Positions 1 to 7,953 of a stretch of DNA of 41,135 nucleotides are shown in pieces; the first letter of the stretch is position 1; each line of letters begins with the position of its first letter. Source of the DNA: Candidatus Rokuibacteriota bacterium (GTDB lineage: Bacteria; Methylomirabilota; Methylomirabilia; Rokubacteriales; CSP1-6); assembly GCA_003221615.1 (NCBI GenBank), contig QHSQ01000164.1, positions 1 to 41,135 on the forward strand, read 5' to 3'. A model generated the notes under the pieces. The model was not told the DNA's origin. It searched no databases and saw only the letters and a list, made by a program, of their open reading frames with translations. The position numbers and the translations under genes were made by a program.

Positions 1-108
1 GCCGTGCCGCCGCGGTTCGCTCACCTCTTCACGGCGATCCCGGAGAGTCGGTTCCGCCTCGATTCCTCGTCCTCTGACATCCGAGCGCGGCGACAGGCCG
101 CGCCCTGA
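1..108 (+). CDS. Possible 3' end of an upstream gene
   Basis: Frame 1 is open from the window edge through 35 codons to a TGA at 106-108, directly abutting the stop codon of the convergent GMC oxidoreductase at 109. The visible tail is rich in Arg and Ser and ends RRQAAP. I recognise no domain. Tight convergent packing is common elsewhere in the window, which makes a real gene end plausible, but 35 open codons in GC-rich DNA can arise by chance. Confidence 0.3.
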   Translation, partial: AVPPRFAHLFTAIPESRFRLDSSSSDIRARRQAAP

Positions 109-1731
109 TCAGGCAGGCAGCGGCGGCTTGCCGAGCACCAGGTCAGCCGCTTTCTCCGCGATCATCATCACGCAGGCATTGATGTTGCCGGAGACCAGGT
201 CGGGCATGGCGGAGGCATCGACCGCGCGCAGCCCTTCGACACCCCGGACGCGCAGCGCCGGGTCCAGGACCGCGTCCTCACCGATCCCCATCGCGCAGGT
301 GGCGCAGGGGTGGTGCGCGGTGATCGCGGTGCGGCGCACGAACGCGTCGATCTCCGCGTCGGTGCGGCAATCGGGGCCGGGGGCAGTCTCGCGGCCGCGG
401 AGCCCGTCGAGCGCGTTGCGGCTCGCGATGTCGCGCCCGAGCTTGACGCCCTCGCGGATCGTGCGGACGTCGTGCTCGGTGGCCAGAAAGTTCTGCACGA
501 TACGCACGGGCGCGCTCGGATCCGACGAGCGCAGCCGCACGACGCCTCGGCTCTCCGGATGGAGCATCACCGGACGCAGCCCGAAGCTGTCCTCGTAGGC
601 CGGCGTGATGCCCGGGAACCACGGATGTGCCCGCGCCGGCGCCCCGCGGAACAGGAACTGGATGTCGGGCACCGCCAGATCGCGGCGCGTCTTGAGGAAG
701 GCATGCAGACGACTCGGAAGCACCGTCCCCGGACCCGTGCCGAGCAAATAGGCGCGCGCCATGTTGAGCGCCGTGCGATCCAGGCGCATCTCGGCGTGAA
801 ACGGCCCCCGGCCGCGGCGAGTGTGGTGCACGTCGACCGAAAGGTGATCCTGGAGATTTCGGCCGACGCCGGGCAGGCTCACCTTGGGCTCGATCCCGAC
901 CTCGCGAAGATGCTCCGGCTCGCCGATGCCCGACAGCATGAGCAGCTGCGGCGTGTTGAACACGCCGCCGGCGAGCAGCACCTCGCGCGTGGCCGAGGCC
1001 CGGTGGAGCCGTCCGGTCCTCGCGTACTCGACGCCCGTCGCACGCGATCCCTCGAGGATCACGCGCGTCGCGAGTGCGTTCGTCTCGACCGTCAGGTTGG
1101 GCCTTCGCGTGGCCGGCCGCAGGAACGCGACCGCGGCGCTGCAGCGCCGTCCGTTCCGGATCGTCCACTGGCTGCGGCCGAAGCCTTCCTGCTCCTTGCC
1201 GTTGTAGTCCTCGGTGAAGGGCCAGTCGGCCTCTCGCGCCGCATCGAGCCAGGCGTCGAAGAGAGGATCTCGGTTGCGGGAATCGATGACCGAGAGGGGC
1301 CCGCCTCCGCCCCGCCAGGCGTTCTCGCCCTTCTCCCAGGTCTCGCACCGCTTGAAGTAGGGGAGCACGTCGGCGTACGACCAGCCGCGACAACCGTTCT
1401 GCGCCCACCGGTCGTAGTCGCCGCGATGGCCGCGCACGTAGGCCATCACGTTGATCGAGGAGCTTCCGCCGAGCACTTTCCCGCGCATCGCCTCGATCCG
1501 GCGGCCGTCCAGCCGCGGCTCGGGCTCGGTGTCGTAGCCCCAGTCGAACATCCGGTGCTCCCAGATCTTGCCGAGCCCGATCGGAACGTGGATCAGCGGA
1601 TGGGTATCGCGGCCGCCGGCCTCCAGCAGCAGCACTCGAATGGCAGGATCTGCGGTGAGCCGGTACGCGAGGACGCAACCCGCCGACCCAGCGCCGACGA
1701 TGACGTAGTCGTAGGCTGCTCGATCAGCCAT
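109..1731 (-). CDS. GMC-family FAD-dependent oxidoreductase (choline dehydrogenase-like)
   Basis: A 540-residue flavoenzyme of the glucose-methanol-choline family, expected to oxidise an alcohol to an aldehyde using FAD. The ADP-binding loop GAGSAG lies at residues 13-18 after a YDYVIV beta strand, and the family signature GKVLGGSSSINVMAY follows near residue 90. Near the C-terminus HHPCATCAMG and VSGNINA carry the catalytic His and its Asn partner. Length is normal for the family. I prefer ATG at 1731 (MADRAAYDY) over an in-frame TTG at 1743. No signal peptide is visible, so it is probably cytoplasmic. The divergent hydrolase at 1770 starts under 40 bp away, so the two may share a compact promoter region. 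The substrate cannot be assigned; choline, other alcohols and polyethylene glycol are all used in this family. Confidence 0.92.
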   Translation of the reverse strand: MADRAAYDYVIVGAGSAGCVLAYRLTADPAIRVLLLEAGGRDTHPLIHVPIGLGKIWEHRMFDWGYDTEPEPRLDGRRIEAMRGKVLGGSSSINVMAYVRGHRGDYDRWAQNGCRGWSYADVLPYFKRCETWEKGENAWRGGGGPLSVIDSRNRDPLFDAWLDAAREADWPFTEDYNGKEQEGFGRSQWTIRNGRRCSAAVAFLRPATRRPNLTVETNALATRVILEGSRATGVEYARTGRLHRASATREVLLAGGVFNTPQLLMLSGIGEPEHLREVGIEPKVSLPGVGRNLQDHLSVDVHHTRRGRGPFHAEMRLDRTALNMARAYLLGTGPGTVLPSRLHAFLKTRRDLAVPDIQFLFRGAPARAHPWFPGITPAYEDSFGLRPVMLHPESRGVVRLRSSDPSAPVRIVQNFLATEHDVRTIREGVKLGRDIASRNALDGLRGRETAPGPDCRTDAEIDAFVRRTAITAHHPCATCAMGIGEDAVLDPALRVRGVEGLRAVDASAMPDLVSGNINACVMMIAEKAADLVLGKPPLPA

Positions 1732-1769
1732 CGCTACGCGCAACGAGCGATCGAAACCGGAGGATCGTA

Positions 1770-2579
1770 ATGACGACGTTCGAGACCTCTCCCGGCGTGC
1801 ATCTGCACTACCTCGTCGACGACTTCACCGAGCCCTGGACGGAGCCCGCGACGATCCTCTTGCTGCACGGCAACGCGGAGAGCAGCCGGGCCTGGTACGC
1901 CTGGGTGCCGTTGCTGGCGCGACGCTTCCGCGTCGTGCGGCCGGACATGCGCGGCTACGGGGCGTCGACGCCGATGCCGCGCGACTTCAAGTGGTCGCTC
2001 GATGTCGTCATCGACGACTACGTGCGCCTCATCGACTCGCTCGGCGTTCAGCGCGTGCATCTGGTGGGCGCGAAGATCGGCGGGATCATCGCTCGGGCCT
2101 TCGCCGCGCGTCGACCGGAACGGGTGACGACGCTCACCGTGATCGGCTCGCCGCCGCCGCTACGCAAGGGCGCCGAGGGGATCCCGGCGCTGACCGCAGA
2201 GTTCGAGACCAAGGGCGTCGAGCACTGGGCTCGACGCACGATGGCGGGACGTCTCGGAGAGCGGTTCCCGGCCGCGGGGGTCGAGTGGTGGATCAGATTC
2301 ATGGGCCGCACACCGGTGTCGACGATCGTCGGCTTCAACGCCGCGATCAACTATTCCGACATCCGGGCCGACCTGCCCAGGATCGCCTGCCCGACGCTCG
2401 TGATCACCACCGATCAGAGCGGTCTGGCGTCGGTGGACGAGACCCGCGCGTGGCAGCAGACGATCCGGGACTCCGAGCTGCTGGTGATTCCCGGTAACTC
2501 CTTCCACGTCGCGGCGAGCGACGCGGAGCGCTGCGCGCGCGCGACGCTCGACTTCATCGACCGCCGCGGCGGCCCCTAG
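1770..2579 (+). CDS. Alpha/beta hydrolase-fold protein with Lys in the nucleophile elbow
   Basis: A 269-residue single-domain alpha/beta hydrolase fold: LLHGNAES (oxyanion strand, about residues 31-38), PDMRGYGAS (58-66), the nucleophile elbow, and a C-terminal GNSFH with the expected catalytic His at 246. The elbow reads VGAKIGG, so the position normally held by Ser, Asp or Cys is Lys102. A classical serine esterase mechanism is therefore not supported; the protein may use another mechanism or be non-hydrolytic. ATG at 1770 has a GGAGG at 1760-1764. It is divergent from the GMC oxidoreductase and convergent with the VOC gene at 2604. No export signal is visible. The fold assignment is firm and the reaction is unknown. 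Confidence 0.9.
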   Translation: MTTFETSPGVHLHYLVDDFTEPWTEPATILLLHGNAESSRAWYAWVPLLARRFRVVRPDMRGYGASTPMPRDFKWSLDVVIDDYVRLIDSLGVQRVHLVGAKIGGIIARAFAARRPERVTTLTVIGSPPPLRKGAEGIPALTAEFETKGVEHWARRTMAGRLGERFPAAGVEWWIRFMGRTPVSTIVGFNAAINYSDIRADLPRIACPTLVITTDQSGLASVDETRAWQQTIRDSELLVIPGNSFHVAASDAERCARATLDFIDRRGGP

Positions 2580-2603
2580 GCCCAGCACGCAAAGCCCCAC
2601 GCG

Positions 2604-3530
2604 CTACCTGACCTCGACCAGCTCCAGCGCCTCGCGGCTCGGGCCCTCGATCATCACCGCGCGCGTGTCGCCGAGACGATAGGGCTCCTCGAGGAAGCGG
2701 ATGCCCTCGCCGCGCAGCTTGCCGACCCACGCGTCGAGATCGCCGACGCTGAGCGCGATGTGATCGTAGAGGTGGCCGCGGGAGCTCGCGAGCGGCCGGT
2801 CGTCCTGACGCATGTAGCAGGGCAGCGCCACGTCGCCGAACACCACCGCGGCCGACGGGGCCCTGAACATCCCCTGGCGCTCGAGCGCCGGCCACGAGCG
2901 CTCGGGTCCGCGCGGCACCTGGCAGGTGGTCTCGGTCATGCCCGTCGGGCTGGTGCGTCCCGCGAACACGGGCGCGTTGAGATGCTTCCGGTACCAGAGC
3001 TGAGCGCAGAACGGATCGTCATGGAACATGTGCACGTGGTTGAAGCGCTCGGCCGGATGATTGCCGGCGTACTCGACCAGGGCGTCATCGGGTCCCTGCA
3101 TGTAGCCGAACCCTCCGCTGCGCGCCGGCTGGATGCCGTTGGCCTTGGCCTCGGCGATCTGCGCCTTGGTCCGCCCGGGTACGCCGCCCGTACCAGGCCA
3201 CGTGTCGCTGCTGATGAAGACCGAGCCGCCTTCATCGGTGGTGTAGAGCGGAAGCAGCTTGAGATGCTTCCGGCCCGCGTAGGTGTCGAGGCTCTTTCGC
3301 GTGTCGGTGACGTGCCAGCCGAAATGCCAGATCGCGGTCTGCGGCGAGGTCGGTGGCGCGGCGGGGACCTTCGTGAAGAGGACCAGCACGTCGTTGGGCG
3401 CCGCCAGCGCGGGGAAGCCGCCCCAGCTCGTCTTCGCGCTGGTCGGGAAGTGCTCGATGTAGAACGCGACCGCCGCGTCCGGATCGACGGAGTTCAGGTG
3501 CAGGTGGTGGAAGCCCGGGGCCGGGAGCAT
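2604..3530 (-). CDS. Two-domain VOC-family protein (extradiol dioxygenase/glyoxalase-like)
   Basis: A 308-residue protein with two vicinal-oxygen-chelate modules. The first begins FHHLHLNSVDPDAAVAFY at about residue 6 and the second begins FNHVHMFHDDPF near residue 160; the C-terminus LYDHIALSVGDLDAW...ALELVEVR completes the second module with its terminal Glu. Paired VOC modules occur in extradiol ring-cleavage dioxygenases and glyoxalase-like enzymes, which bind one divalent metal through His/His/Glu. ATG at 3530 (MLPAPGFHH) is chosen; an upstream in-frame extension to 3671 has no similarity and overlaps the leader of the divergent gene. The substrate is unknown. Surrounding amidohydrolases hint at catabolism of a ring or keto compound, which is inference only. 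Confidence 0.85.
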   Translation of the reverse strand: MLPAPGFHHLHLNSVDPDAAVAFYIEHFPTSAKTSWGGFPALAAPNDVLVLFTKVPAAPPTSPQTAIWHFGWHVTDTRKSLDTYAGRKHLKLLPLYTTDEGGSVFISSDTWPGTGGVPGRTKAQIAEAKANGIQPARSGGFGYMQGPDDALVEYAGNHPAERFNHVHMFHDDPFCAQLWYRKHLNAPVFAGRTSPTGMTETTCQVPRGPERSWPALERQGMFRAPSAAVVFGDVALPCYMRQDDRPLASSRGHLYDHIALSVGDLDAWVGKLRGEGIRFLEEPYRLGDTRAVMIEGPSREALELVEVR

Positions 3531-3703
3531 GTCGGTCTCTCCTGTCGCGTGATGTGGACCCACTCCTCGAGCGCCCCGATTTAGCCAGCAAAGGGGGCGG
3601 CGATCAAGTCGGTCGTCCCCCGGGGACCGGCGCCCTCCGCCATTCCGCGCCTCGTCACATCGGAGTATCATCCCGAGGTAACGATTGCTCCGGAGGGTGC
3701 CCC

Positions 3704-5155
3704 ATGTCGACCAACGGACAGAACGAGGCGCGGAAGATCCGCGCGAGCCTGAAGCACCCGATCATCGACGCGGACGGCCACTGGGCCGAGTTCGCGCCGC
3801 ACATGCGCGAGGAGTTTCGCCGGATCGGGGGCGAGGCGGCGGTGGAGGCGCTGGCGATGGCGAGCGCGCGCATTCCCAACTCGCTCAACATGTCCGTGGC
3901 CGAGCGGCGTCGCCGCCGGATGGGGCAGGAGGCGTTCTGGTTCCTGCCGACCAAGAACACCCTGGATCGCGCGACCGCGATGATGCCGCGTCTGCTCTAC
4001 GAGCGCCTGGACGACATCGGGCTCGACTTCTGCGTGATCTATCCGACGGCCGGGCTCGGCTACTACCGCCTGCCGCCGGACAAGCTGCGGCGCGCGCTCT
4101 GCCGCGCCTACAACGTGTTCACGATGGACCAGTTCCGCCAGTACGGCGATCGCATCATCCCCGCGGCGATCATCCCGATGTACACGCCCGAGGAGGCGTG
4201 CGAAGAGCTCGAGTTCGCGTCAAAGCAGCTCGGCTACAAGGTCGTCATGATGGGGAGCCTCATTCGCCGCCCCATCCCCGCGCTGGTCGAGGAGCATCCG
4301 GAGGCCGCGAAGTTCGTCGAGTGGTATGACCCGATCGCCATCGACAGCGAGCACGACTACGAGCCGGTGTGGAAGAAGCTCCGCGAGCTGCGCATTCCGC
4401 CGAGCTTCCACAACGGCGCGCGCTCGATCCTGCTCCGCAACTCGCCGTCGAACTTCTGCTACAACCACATCGGCCACTTCGCCTCCGCCAGCGAGGCCAT
4501 GGCCAAGGCCATCTTCTTCGGCGGCGTCACCCGCCGCTTCCCCGAGCTGAACTTTGCGTTCCTGGAGGGCGGCGCGGGCTGGGCATGCTCCCTCTACGCC
4601 GATCTCATCGGCCACTGGGAGAAGCGCAAGCGCGACGCGCTCGAGAACACGAACCCGGCGCGACTGGACCGGGCGGGGTTGCTCGCGCTGGCCGAGAAGT
4701 ACGGCAAGCCCAGTGTGGTCGACGCGGTGCGCCGGGGCGAGGGCCTGGACGACAACGGCGACGGCACCGGCGGTGTGGAGGATCTCGACGACTACGCCCG
4801 TTGCAAGATCACCAACAAACGAGACTTCGACGATCTCTACGTCAAGCGGTTCTACTTCGGCTGCGAGGCCGACGATCCGATCAACGCGTGGGCGTTCAAC
4901 CGCAAGGCCAACCCGATGCACGCGCGGCTCAACGCATTCTTCAGCTCGGACATCGGGCATTTCGACGTCCCGGACATGACCGAGGTCGTGCCCGAGGCGT
5001 ACGAGCTGGTCGAGCACGGTCTGCTCGACGACAACGACTTCCGCGATTTCATGTTCGCCAACGCCGTGCGCTTCTGGGGCGAGGTGAACCCGGACTTCTT
5101 CAAGGGCACCGTGGTCGAGAAGCAGGCGGCGGAGGTGCTCGCCCGACCCAGATGA
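3704..5155 (+). CDS. Amidohydrolase-2 family metal-dependent hydrolase/decarboxylase
   Basis: A 483-residue TIM-barrel protein of the amidohydrolase-2 group (ACMSD-like decarboxylases and hydrolases). It opens with HPIIDADGHWAEF at about residues 18-30, the metal-binding start motif in the DxDxH...E form found in one branch of the group instead of HxH. GHFASASEAMAKAIFFGG and FAFLEGGAGW are later barrel strands, and FSSDIGHFD near residue 425 supplies the usual C-terminal Asp. The length exceeds the usual 300-400 residues, with an inserted acidic region around residues 320-370. ATG at 3704 follows GGAGGG at 3692-3697; the longer open frame from 3554 is not credible. It overlaps the asparaginase-family gene by ATGA, so the two are probably translationally coupled and functionally linked. 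The substrate is not identifiable. Confidence 0.88.
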   Translation: MSTNGQNEARKIRASLKHPIIDADGHWAEFAPHMREEFRRIGGEAAVEALAMASARIPNSLNMSVAERRRRRMGQEAFWFLPTKNTLDRATAMMPRLLYERLDDIGLDFCVIYPTAGLGYYRLPPDKLRRALCRAYNVFTMDQFRQYGDRIIPAAIIPMYTPEEACEELEFASKQLGYKVVMMGSLIRRPIPALVEEHPEAAKFVEWYDPIAIDSEHDYEPVWKKLRELRIPPSFHNGARSILLRNSPSNFCYNHIGHFASASEAMAKAIFFGGVTRRFPELNFAFLEGGAGWACSLYADLIGHWEKRKRDALENTNPARLDRAGLLALAEKYGKPSVVDAVRRGEGLDDNGDGTGGVEDLDDYARCKITNKRDFDDLYVKRFYFGCEADDPINAWAFNRKANPMHARLNAFFSSDIGHFDVPDMTEVVPEAYELVEHGLLDDNDFRDFMFANAVRFWGEVNPDFFKGTVVEKQAAEVLARPR

Positions 5156-6150
5156 AGCGTCGGGTCGCGCTCATCGGCACCGGCGGCACGATCTCGTCGA
5201 TCGGCCGGGGGAGCCTCGACCTCTGGGAGTACATGGACACGAGCCGCAAGGCGGAGCCCGACGAGCTCCTCGTGCGGTTCCCGGAGGTCGCCGAGGCCGC
5301 CGAGATCGTTTCGGTTCGCTTCCGCTCGGTGGGGAGCACGGCGATCGGGCCGGGCGATTGGCTGGCGCTCACCGCGGCGGTGCACGACGCCGTCGGACGC
5401 GAAGCCCCGCTCGACGGCGTCGTGATCACGCACGGGACGGCCACGCTCGAGGAGACGGCCTATTTCCTGCATCTCACCTTGAAGGTCGACGCGACCGTCG
5501 TGCTGGTGGGGTCGCAGCGGCCGGCCACCGGCCTGAGCTCCGACGCCGGGCTCAACCTCCTGAACGCGGTGCTCGTCGCGGGGGCGCCGGAGGCGCGCGG
5601 TCTCGGCGTCCTGGTGCTCCTCAACGACGAGATCCAGACCGCGCGCGACGTGACGAAGACATCGACGCTTCGGCTCGAAGCCTTCCGTAGCCACGATCTC
5701 GGCATGCTCGGCTACGCGGATCCGGACGGTCGCGTCGCCATCTACCGCCGACCGTCGCGCCGTCATGCTCCGGACACGGAGTTCGACGTGCGCGGGCGGA
5801 CCGAGCTTCCGCGCGTCGACATCGCGGCGTCCTACGCCGGGGCGGACGGCGCGGCCGTTCGAGCGTTCGTGGCGGCCGGCGCCCGTGCGATCGTGTCGGC
5901 ATCGCTCCCGCCGGGGGTCACGACGCCGGCCGAGACCGAAGCGCTCCTGGAAGCCCGCGCGCGCGGAGTTCTGATCGTGGTGTCGAGCCGGGCAGGGAGC
6001 GGTCGGGTCTTGCCCCGCACACTCTTGCGCCAGCAGGGTCTCGTCGTCGCCGACAACTTGACGCCGCAGAAGGCGCGAGTGCTCGCCATGCTGGCCCTCA
6101 CCCGGACGGACGACCCGTCCGAGGTCCAGCGCTTCTTCGACGAGTATTGA
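5152..6150 (+). CDS. Asparaginase-family amidohydrolase with altered catalytic motif
   Basis: A 332-residue protein of the bacterial L-asparaginase/glutaminase fold. Motif 1 is LIGTGGTISS (residues 8-16) with the nucleophilic Thr. Motif 2 is ITHGTATLEETAYFL (from residue 92), where the classical family has HGTDT: the Asp that binds the substrate alpha-amino group is Ala97. The catalytic Lys is kept at 168 in ARDVTKTS. No signal peptide is visible, so it is cytoplasmic. The ATG lies inside the ATGA overlap with the upstream amidohydrolase. The Asp-to-Ala change argues against ordinary asparagine hydrolysis and for an amide lacking a free alpha-amino group. Family membership is firm and specificity is inference. 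Confidence 0.9.
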   Translation: MKRRVALIGTGGTISSIGRGSLDLWEYMDTSRKAEPDELLVRFPEVAEAAEIVSVRFRSVGSTAIGPGDWLALTAAVHDAVGREAPLDGVVITHGTATLEETAYFLHLTLKVDATVVLVGSQRPATGLSSDAGLNLLNAVLVAGAPEARGLGVLVLLNDEIQTARDVTKTSTLRLEAFRSHDLGMLGYADPDGRVAIYRRPSRRHAPDTEFDVRGRTELPRVDIAASYAGADGAAVRAFVAAGARAIVSASLPPGVTTPAETEALLEARARGVLIVVSSRAGSGRVLPRTLLRQQGLVVADNLTPQKARVLAMLALTRTDDPSEVQRFFDEY

Positions 6151-6234
6151 GGGGCCCCTCCGGCGTCCCCGACGGGGTGTCCGGAATGATCCGTCCGGCC
6201 AGAAACACACCAGCGGATCTCTGGGCGAAATCAC

Positions 6235-6255
6235 ATAACGTTATGAAAAATAACG
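6235..6255. promoter_or_regulatory. AT-rich overlapping palindromes upstream of the lytic transglycosylase gene
   Basis: ATAACGTTAT at 6235-6244 is a perfect 10-bp palindrome. Its right half CGTTAT (6239-6244) also pairs with ATAACG at 6250-6255 across a GAAAA spacer. The block is the most AT-rich patch in this part of the window and lies 40-60 bp before the ATG at 6295. It looks like an operator or promoter element. The protein that binds it is unknown. Confidence 0.45.
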
Positions 6256-6294
6256 CCATTACATTCGGTATCGAATTTGCCGTATTACCCCGGC

Positions 6295-6996
6295 ATGAGC
6301 AGGTTCGGTACCGGGTCCCTGATGCTCCTGGCGGTCGCGGCGGTGGCCGCCACGGCCACTCCGGCAGCCGCCCAGGTCTACAAGCGGACTGCCGCGGACG
6401 GGACCACCTATTTCACGAACATCCAGCCGAACCCGACCTATCAGCGCGCGGCATACACGCAGGCCGCAAGCCGCGAGCCGCAGCGCCCGTCGTCGGCCGA
6501 TTACGGCATCTATTCCCGTGAGATCGCCGAGGCGTCAGCGCGGTACGGCGTGCCGGAGCGCCTCATCTGGGCGGTCATCCGGGTCGAATCGGGATTCGAT
6601 CCTCGGGCCGTGTCCTCCAAGGGCGCGCGCGGCCTCATGCAGCTGATGCCGGAGACCGCGGCGATCCTCGGTGTCCGAGACAGCTTCAACCCACGCGAGA
6701 ACATCCACGCGGGCAGCCGTCATTTGCGCGGCATGATGGAGCGCTTCCGCTACGACCTGCCCATGGCCATCGCGGCGTACAACGCCGGCGAAAAGCCCGT
6801 CGCGTCGTTTCGCGGTATCCCGCCCTTTCCCGAGACTCGGGACTACGTGGCGCGCGTGCTGCGCCTCTACGGAGCCCCGCTCACGTGGGAGCTGCAGGGA
6901 AGCGGCATCCAGCAGGTCGTCGGGCGCGATGGCTCGGTGACGTACACGAACGTCGCGCCCCGCCGGTTCACCACGGCCTCTCTTCAGGGACGATAG
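6295..6996 (+). CDS. Lytic transglycosylase (SLT domain) flanked by DUF4124-like motifs
   Basis: A 233-residue exported murein-cleaving enzyme. Residues 1-26 form a signal peptide ending ATPAAA/Q. The segment VYKRTAADGTTYFTNIQP (28-45) resembles the DUF4124 beta unit found before many transglycosylase domains. The SLT domain spans about 75-195 with catalytic Glu98 in IRVESGFDP, then KGARGLMQLMPETA and IAAYNAGEKPV. A second motif, VVGRDGSVTYTNVAPRRF (208-225), repeats the DUF4124-like pattern after the catalytic domain. ATG at 6295 is chosen because the signal peptide starts there; an in-frame TTG at 6277 is possible and no strong ribosome site is visible for either. Predicted to cleave peptidoglycan in the periplasm with a 1,6-anhydro product. 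Confidence 0.93.
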   Translation: MSRFGTGSLMLLAVAAVAATATPAAAQVYKRTAADGTTYFTNIQPNPTYQRAAYTQAASREPQRPSSADYGIYSREIAEASARYGVPERLIWAVIRVESGFDPRAVSSKGARGLMQLMPETAAILGVRDSFNPRENIHAGSRHLRGMMERFRYDLPMAIAAYNAGEKPVASFRGIPPFPETRDYVARVLRLYGAPLTWELQGSGIQQVVGRDGSVTYTNVAPRRFTTASLQGR

Positions 6997-7092
6997 CCCA
7001 CCAGTTTGCCTCTAGGCGGTGATCAGCGGCGCGGGAGAAGTCTGTCGCGGGCGCCTTCGGTCGAGCAGGATCCTGGCGGGAAGAACGAGCTG

Positions 7093-7125
7093 AAAACAGA
7101 AGGAGGCGGCACGCGGCCGCCTCCT
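7093..7125 (-). terminator. Rho-independent terminator of the Pal-like gene
   Basis: A perfect 10-bp stem pairs 7101-7110 (AGGAGGCGGC) with 7116-7125 around a 5-nt loop. On the minus strand it is followed by TCTGTTTTC. It lies 18 bp after the stop codon of the Pal-like gene, which is well placed for intrinsic termination. Confidence 0.8.
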
Positions 7126-7143
7126 CCTGGAATGGACGCGACG

Positions 7144-7713
7144 TTACTTGGCCTTGACCGCGAAGTGCGCCCGGCGATTCTGGCTCCAGCAGTCTTCGCT
7201 GGCATCGTTGCACATCGGGCGCTCCTTGCCGTAGCTGATCACCGAGATCCGGTTCGACCGCACGCCGCGAGAGACCAGATAGTTCATCGACGCGCGCGCC
7301 CGACGCTCGCTGAGCGCGAGGTTGTAGTCGGTCGTCCCGCGCTGGTCGGCGTGGCCTTCGATGAGCACCTTCCAGCCGGGGTTGGCCTTCATCAGATCCG
7401 CGTTCTGGTCGAGGACCTGAGCGTCTTCCACGCGAATCTCGTACGAATCGAACTCGAAGCGGATGTCCCGGAGGTCCGTCTTGGCGGTGAATTCCTTCGG
7501 GTTCGGCCTGGCGGCGTTGCCTTGGGCCGTCGAGCCGCCGGAGCCATAGCGATCGGCGGCCGCGGACCCGACCGCACGACCTCCATCCATCGATACACCG
7601 GGTGAAGGCGCCGACGAAGAGTCGGCCGTGGTGCTCGGCGTCATCGCGCATCCGGCGAGGAGTGGCGCCGCCACCAGCATCAGGACGAGAGCGATCTGTG
7701 AGAAGTGCTTCAC
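7144..7713 (-). CDS. pal: Peptidoglycan-associated OmpA-domain lipoprotein (Pal-like)
   Basis: A 189-residue outer-membrane lipoprotein. The lipobox is LLAGC, with Cys22 as the lipidated residue after a short hydrophobic signal. Residues 23-75 are a low-complexity Ser/Gly/Ala linker, and an OmpA-like peptidoglycan-binding domain covers about 80-188. IEGHADQRGTTDYNLALSERRA (118-139) holds the Asp123 and Arg138 expected to bind diaminopimelate, and SYGKERP is the usual late Pal motif. GTG at 7713 is the start because GGGAGG lies 7 nt upstream and the signal peptide begins there; the open frame upstream of it is not credible. The Tol genes that usually accompany pal are absent, so it is separate from a tol operon. 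Divergent from the histidine phosphatase gene across about 240 bp that must hold both promoters. Confidence 0.92.
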   Translation of the reverse strand: MKHFSQIALVLMLVAAPLLAGCAMTPSTTADSSSAPSPGVSMDGGRAVGSAAADRYGSGGSTAQGNAARPNPKEFTAKTDLRDIRFEFDSYEIRVEDAQVLDQNADLMKANPGWKVLIEGHADQRGTTDYNLALSERRARASMNYLVSRGVRSNRISVISYGKERPMCNDASEDCWSQNRRAHFAVKAK

Positions 7714-7953
7714 TTGAGTTCCTCCCTTCCGCGAGCCCTGGATGGGGCCGCGATTCGGTCGCGGGCCGCGGGCGCAGAAGGAAATTGCACATACGATGCC
7801 CGGGGCGGCGACGGGCGAGATATGGTGCAATATCCGGTGATTGGCGGCAGGGATGGTGCGCCCGCCGCGGCGGGGGCCCCAGCCAAGGTAGATTGGCTTG
7901 CCAGAACGTCAGCCAAACGCCGCCATCCAGGCACGTAGAGGCGGGTGAATGCG

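Noticed and set aside
310-1770. A 486-codon plus-strand open frame
   Set aside because: It is antisense to the well-supported GMC oxidoreductase and shows no recognisable motif.
4369-5151. N-terminal extension of the asparaginase frame
   Set aside because: It overlaps the amidohydrolase gene in another frame with Arg-rich nonsense sequence; the real start is the ATG at 5152.
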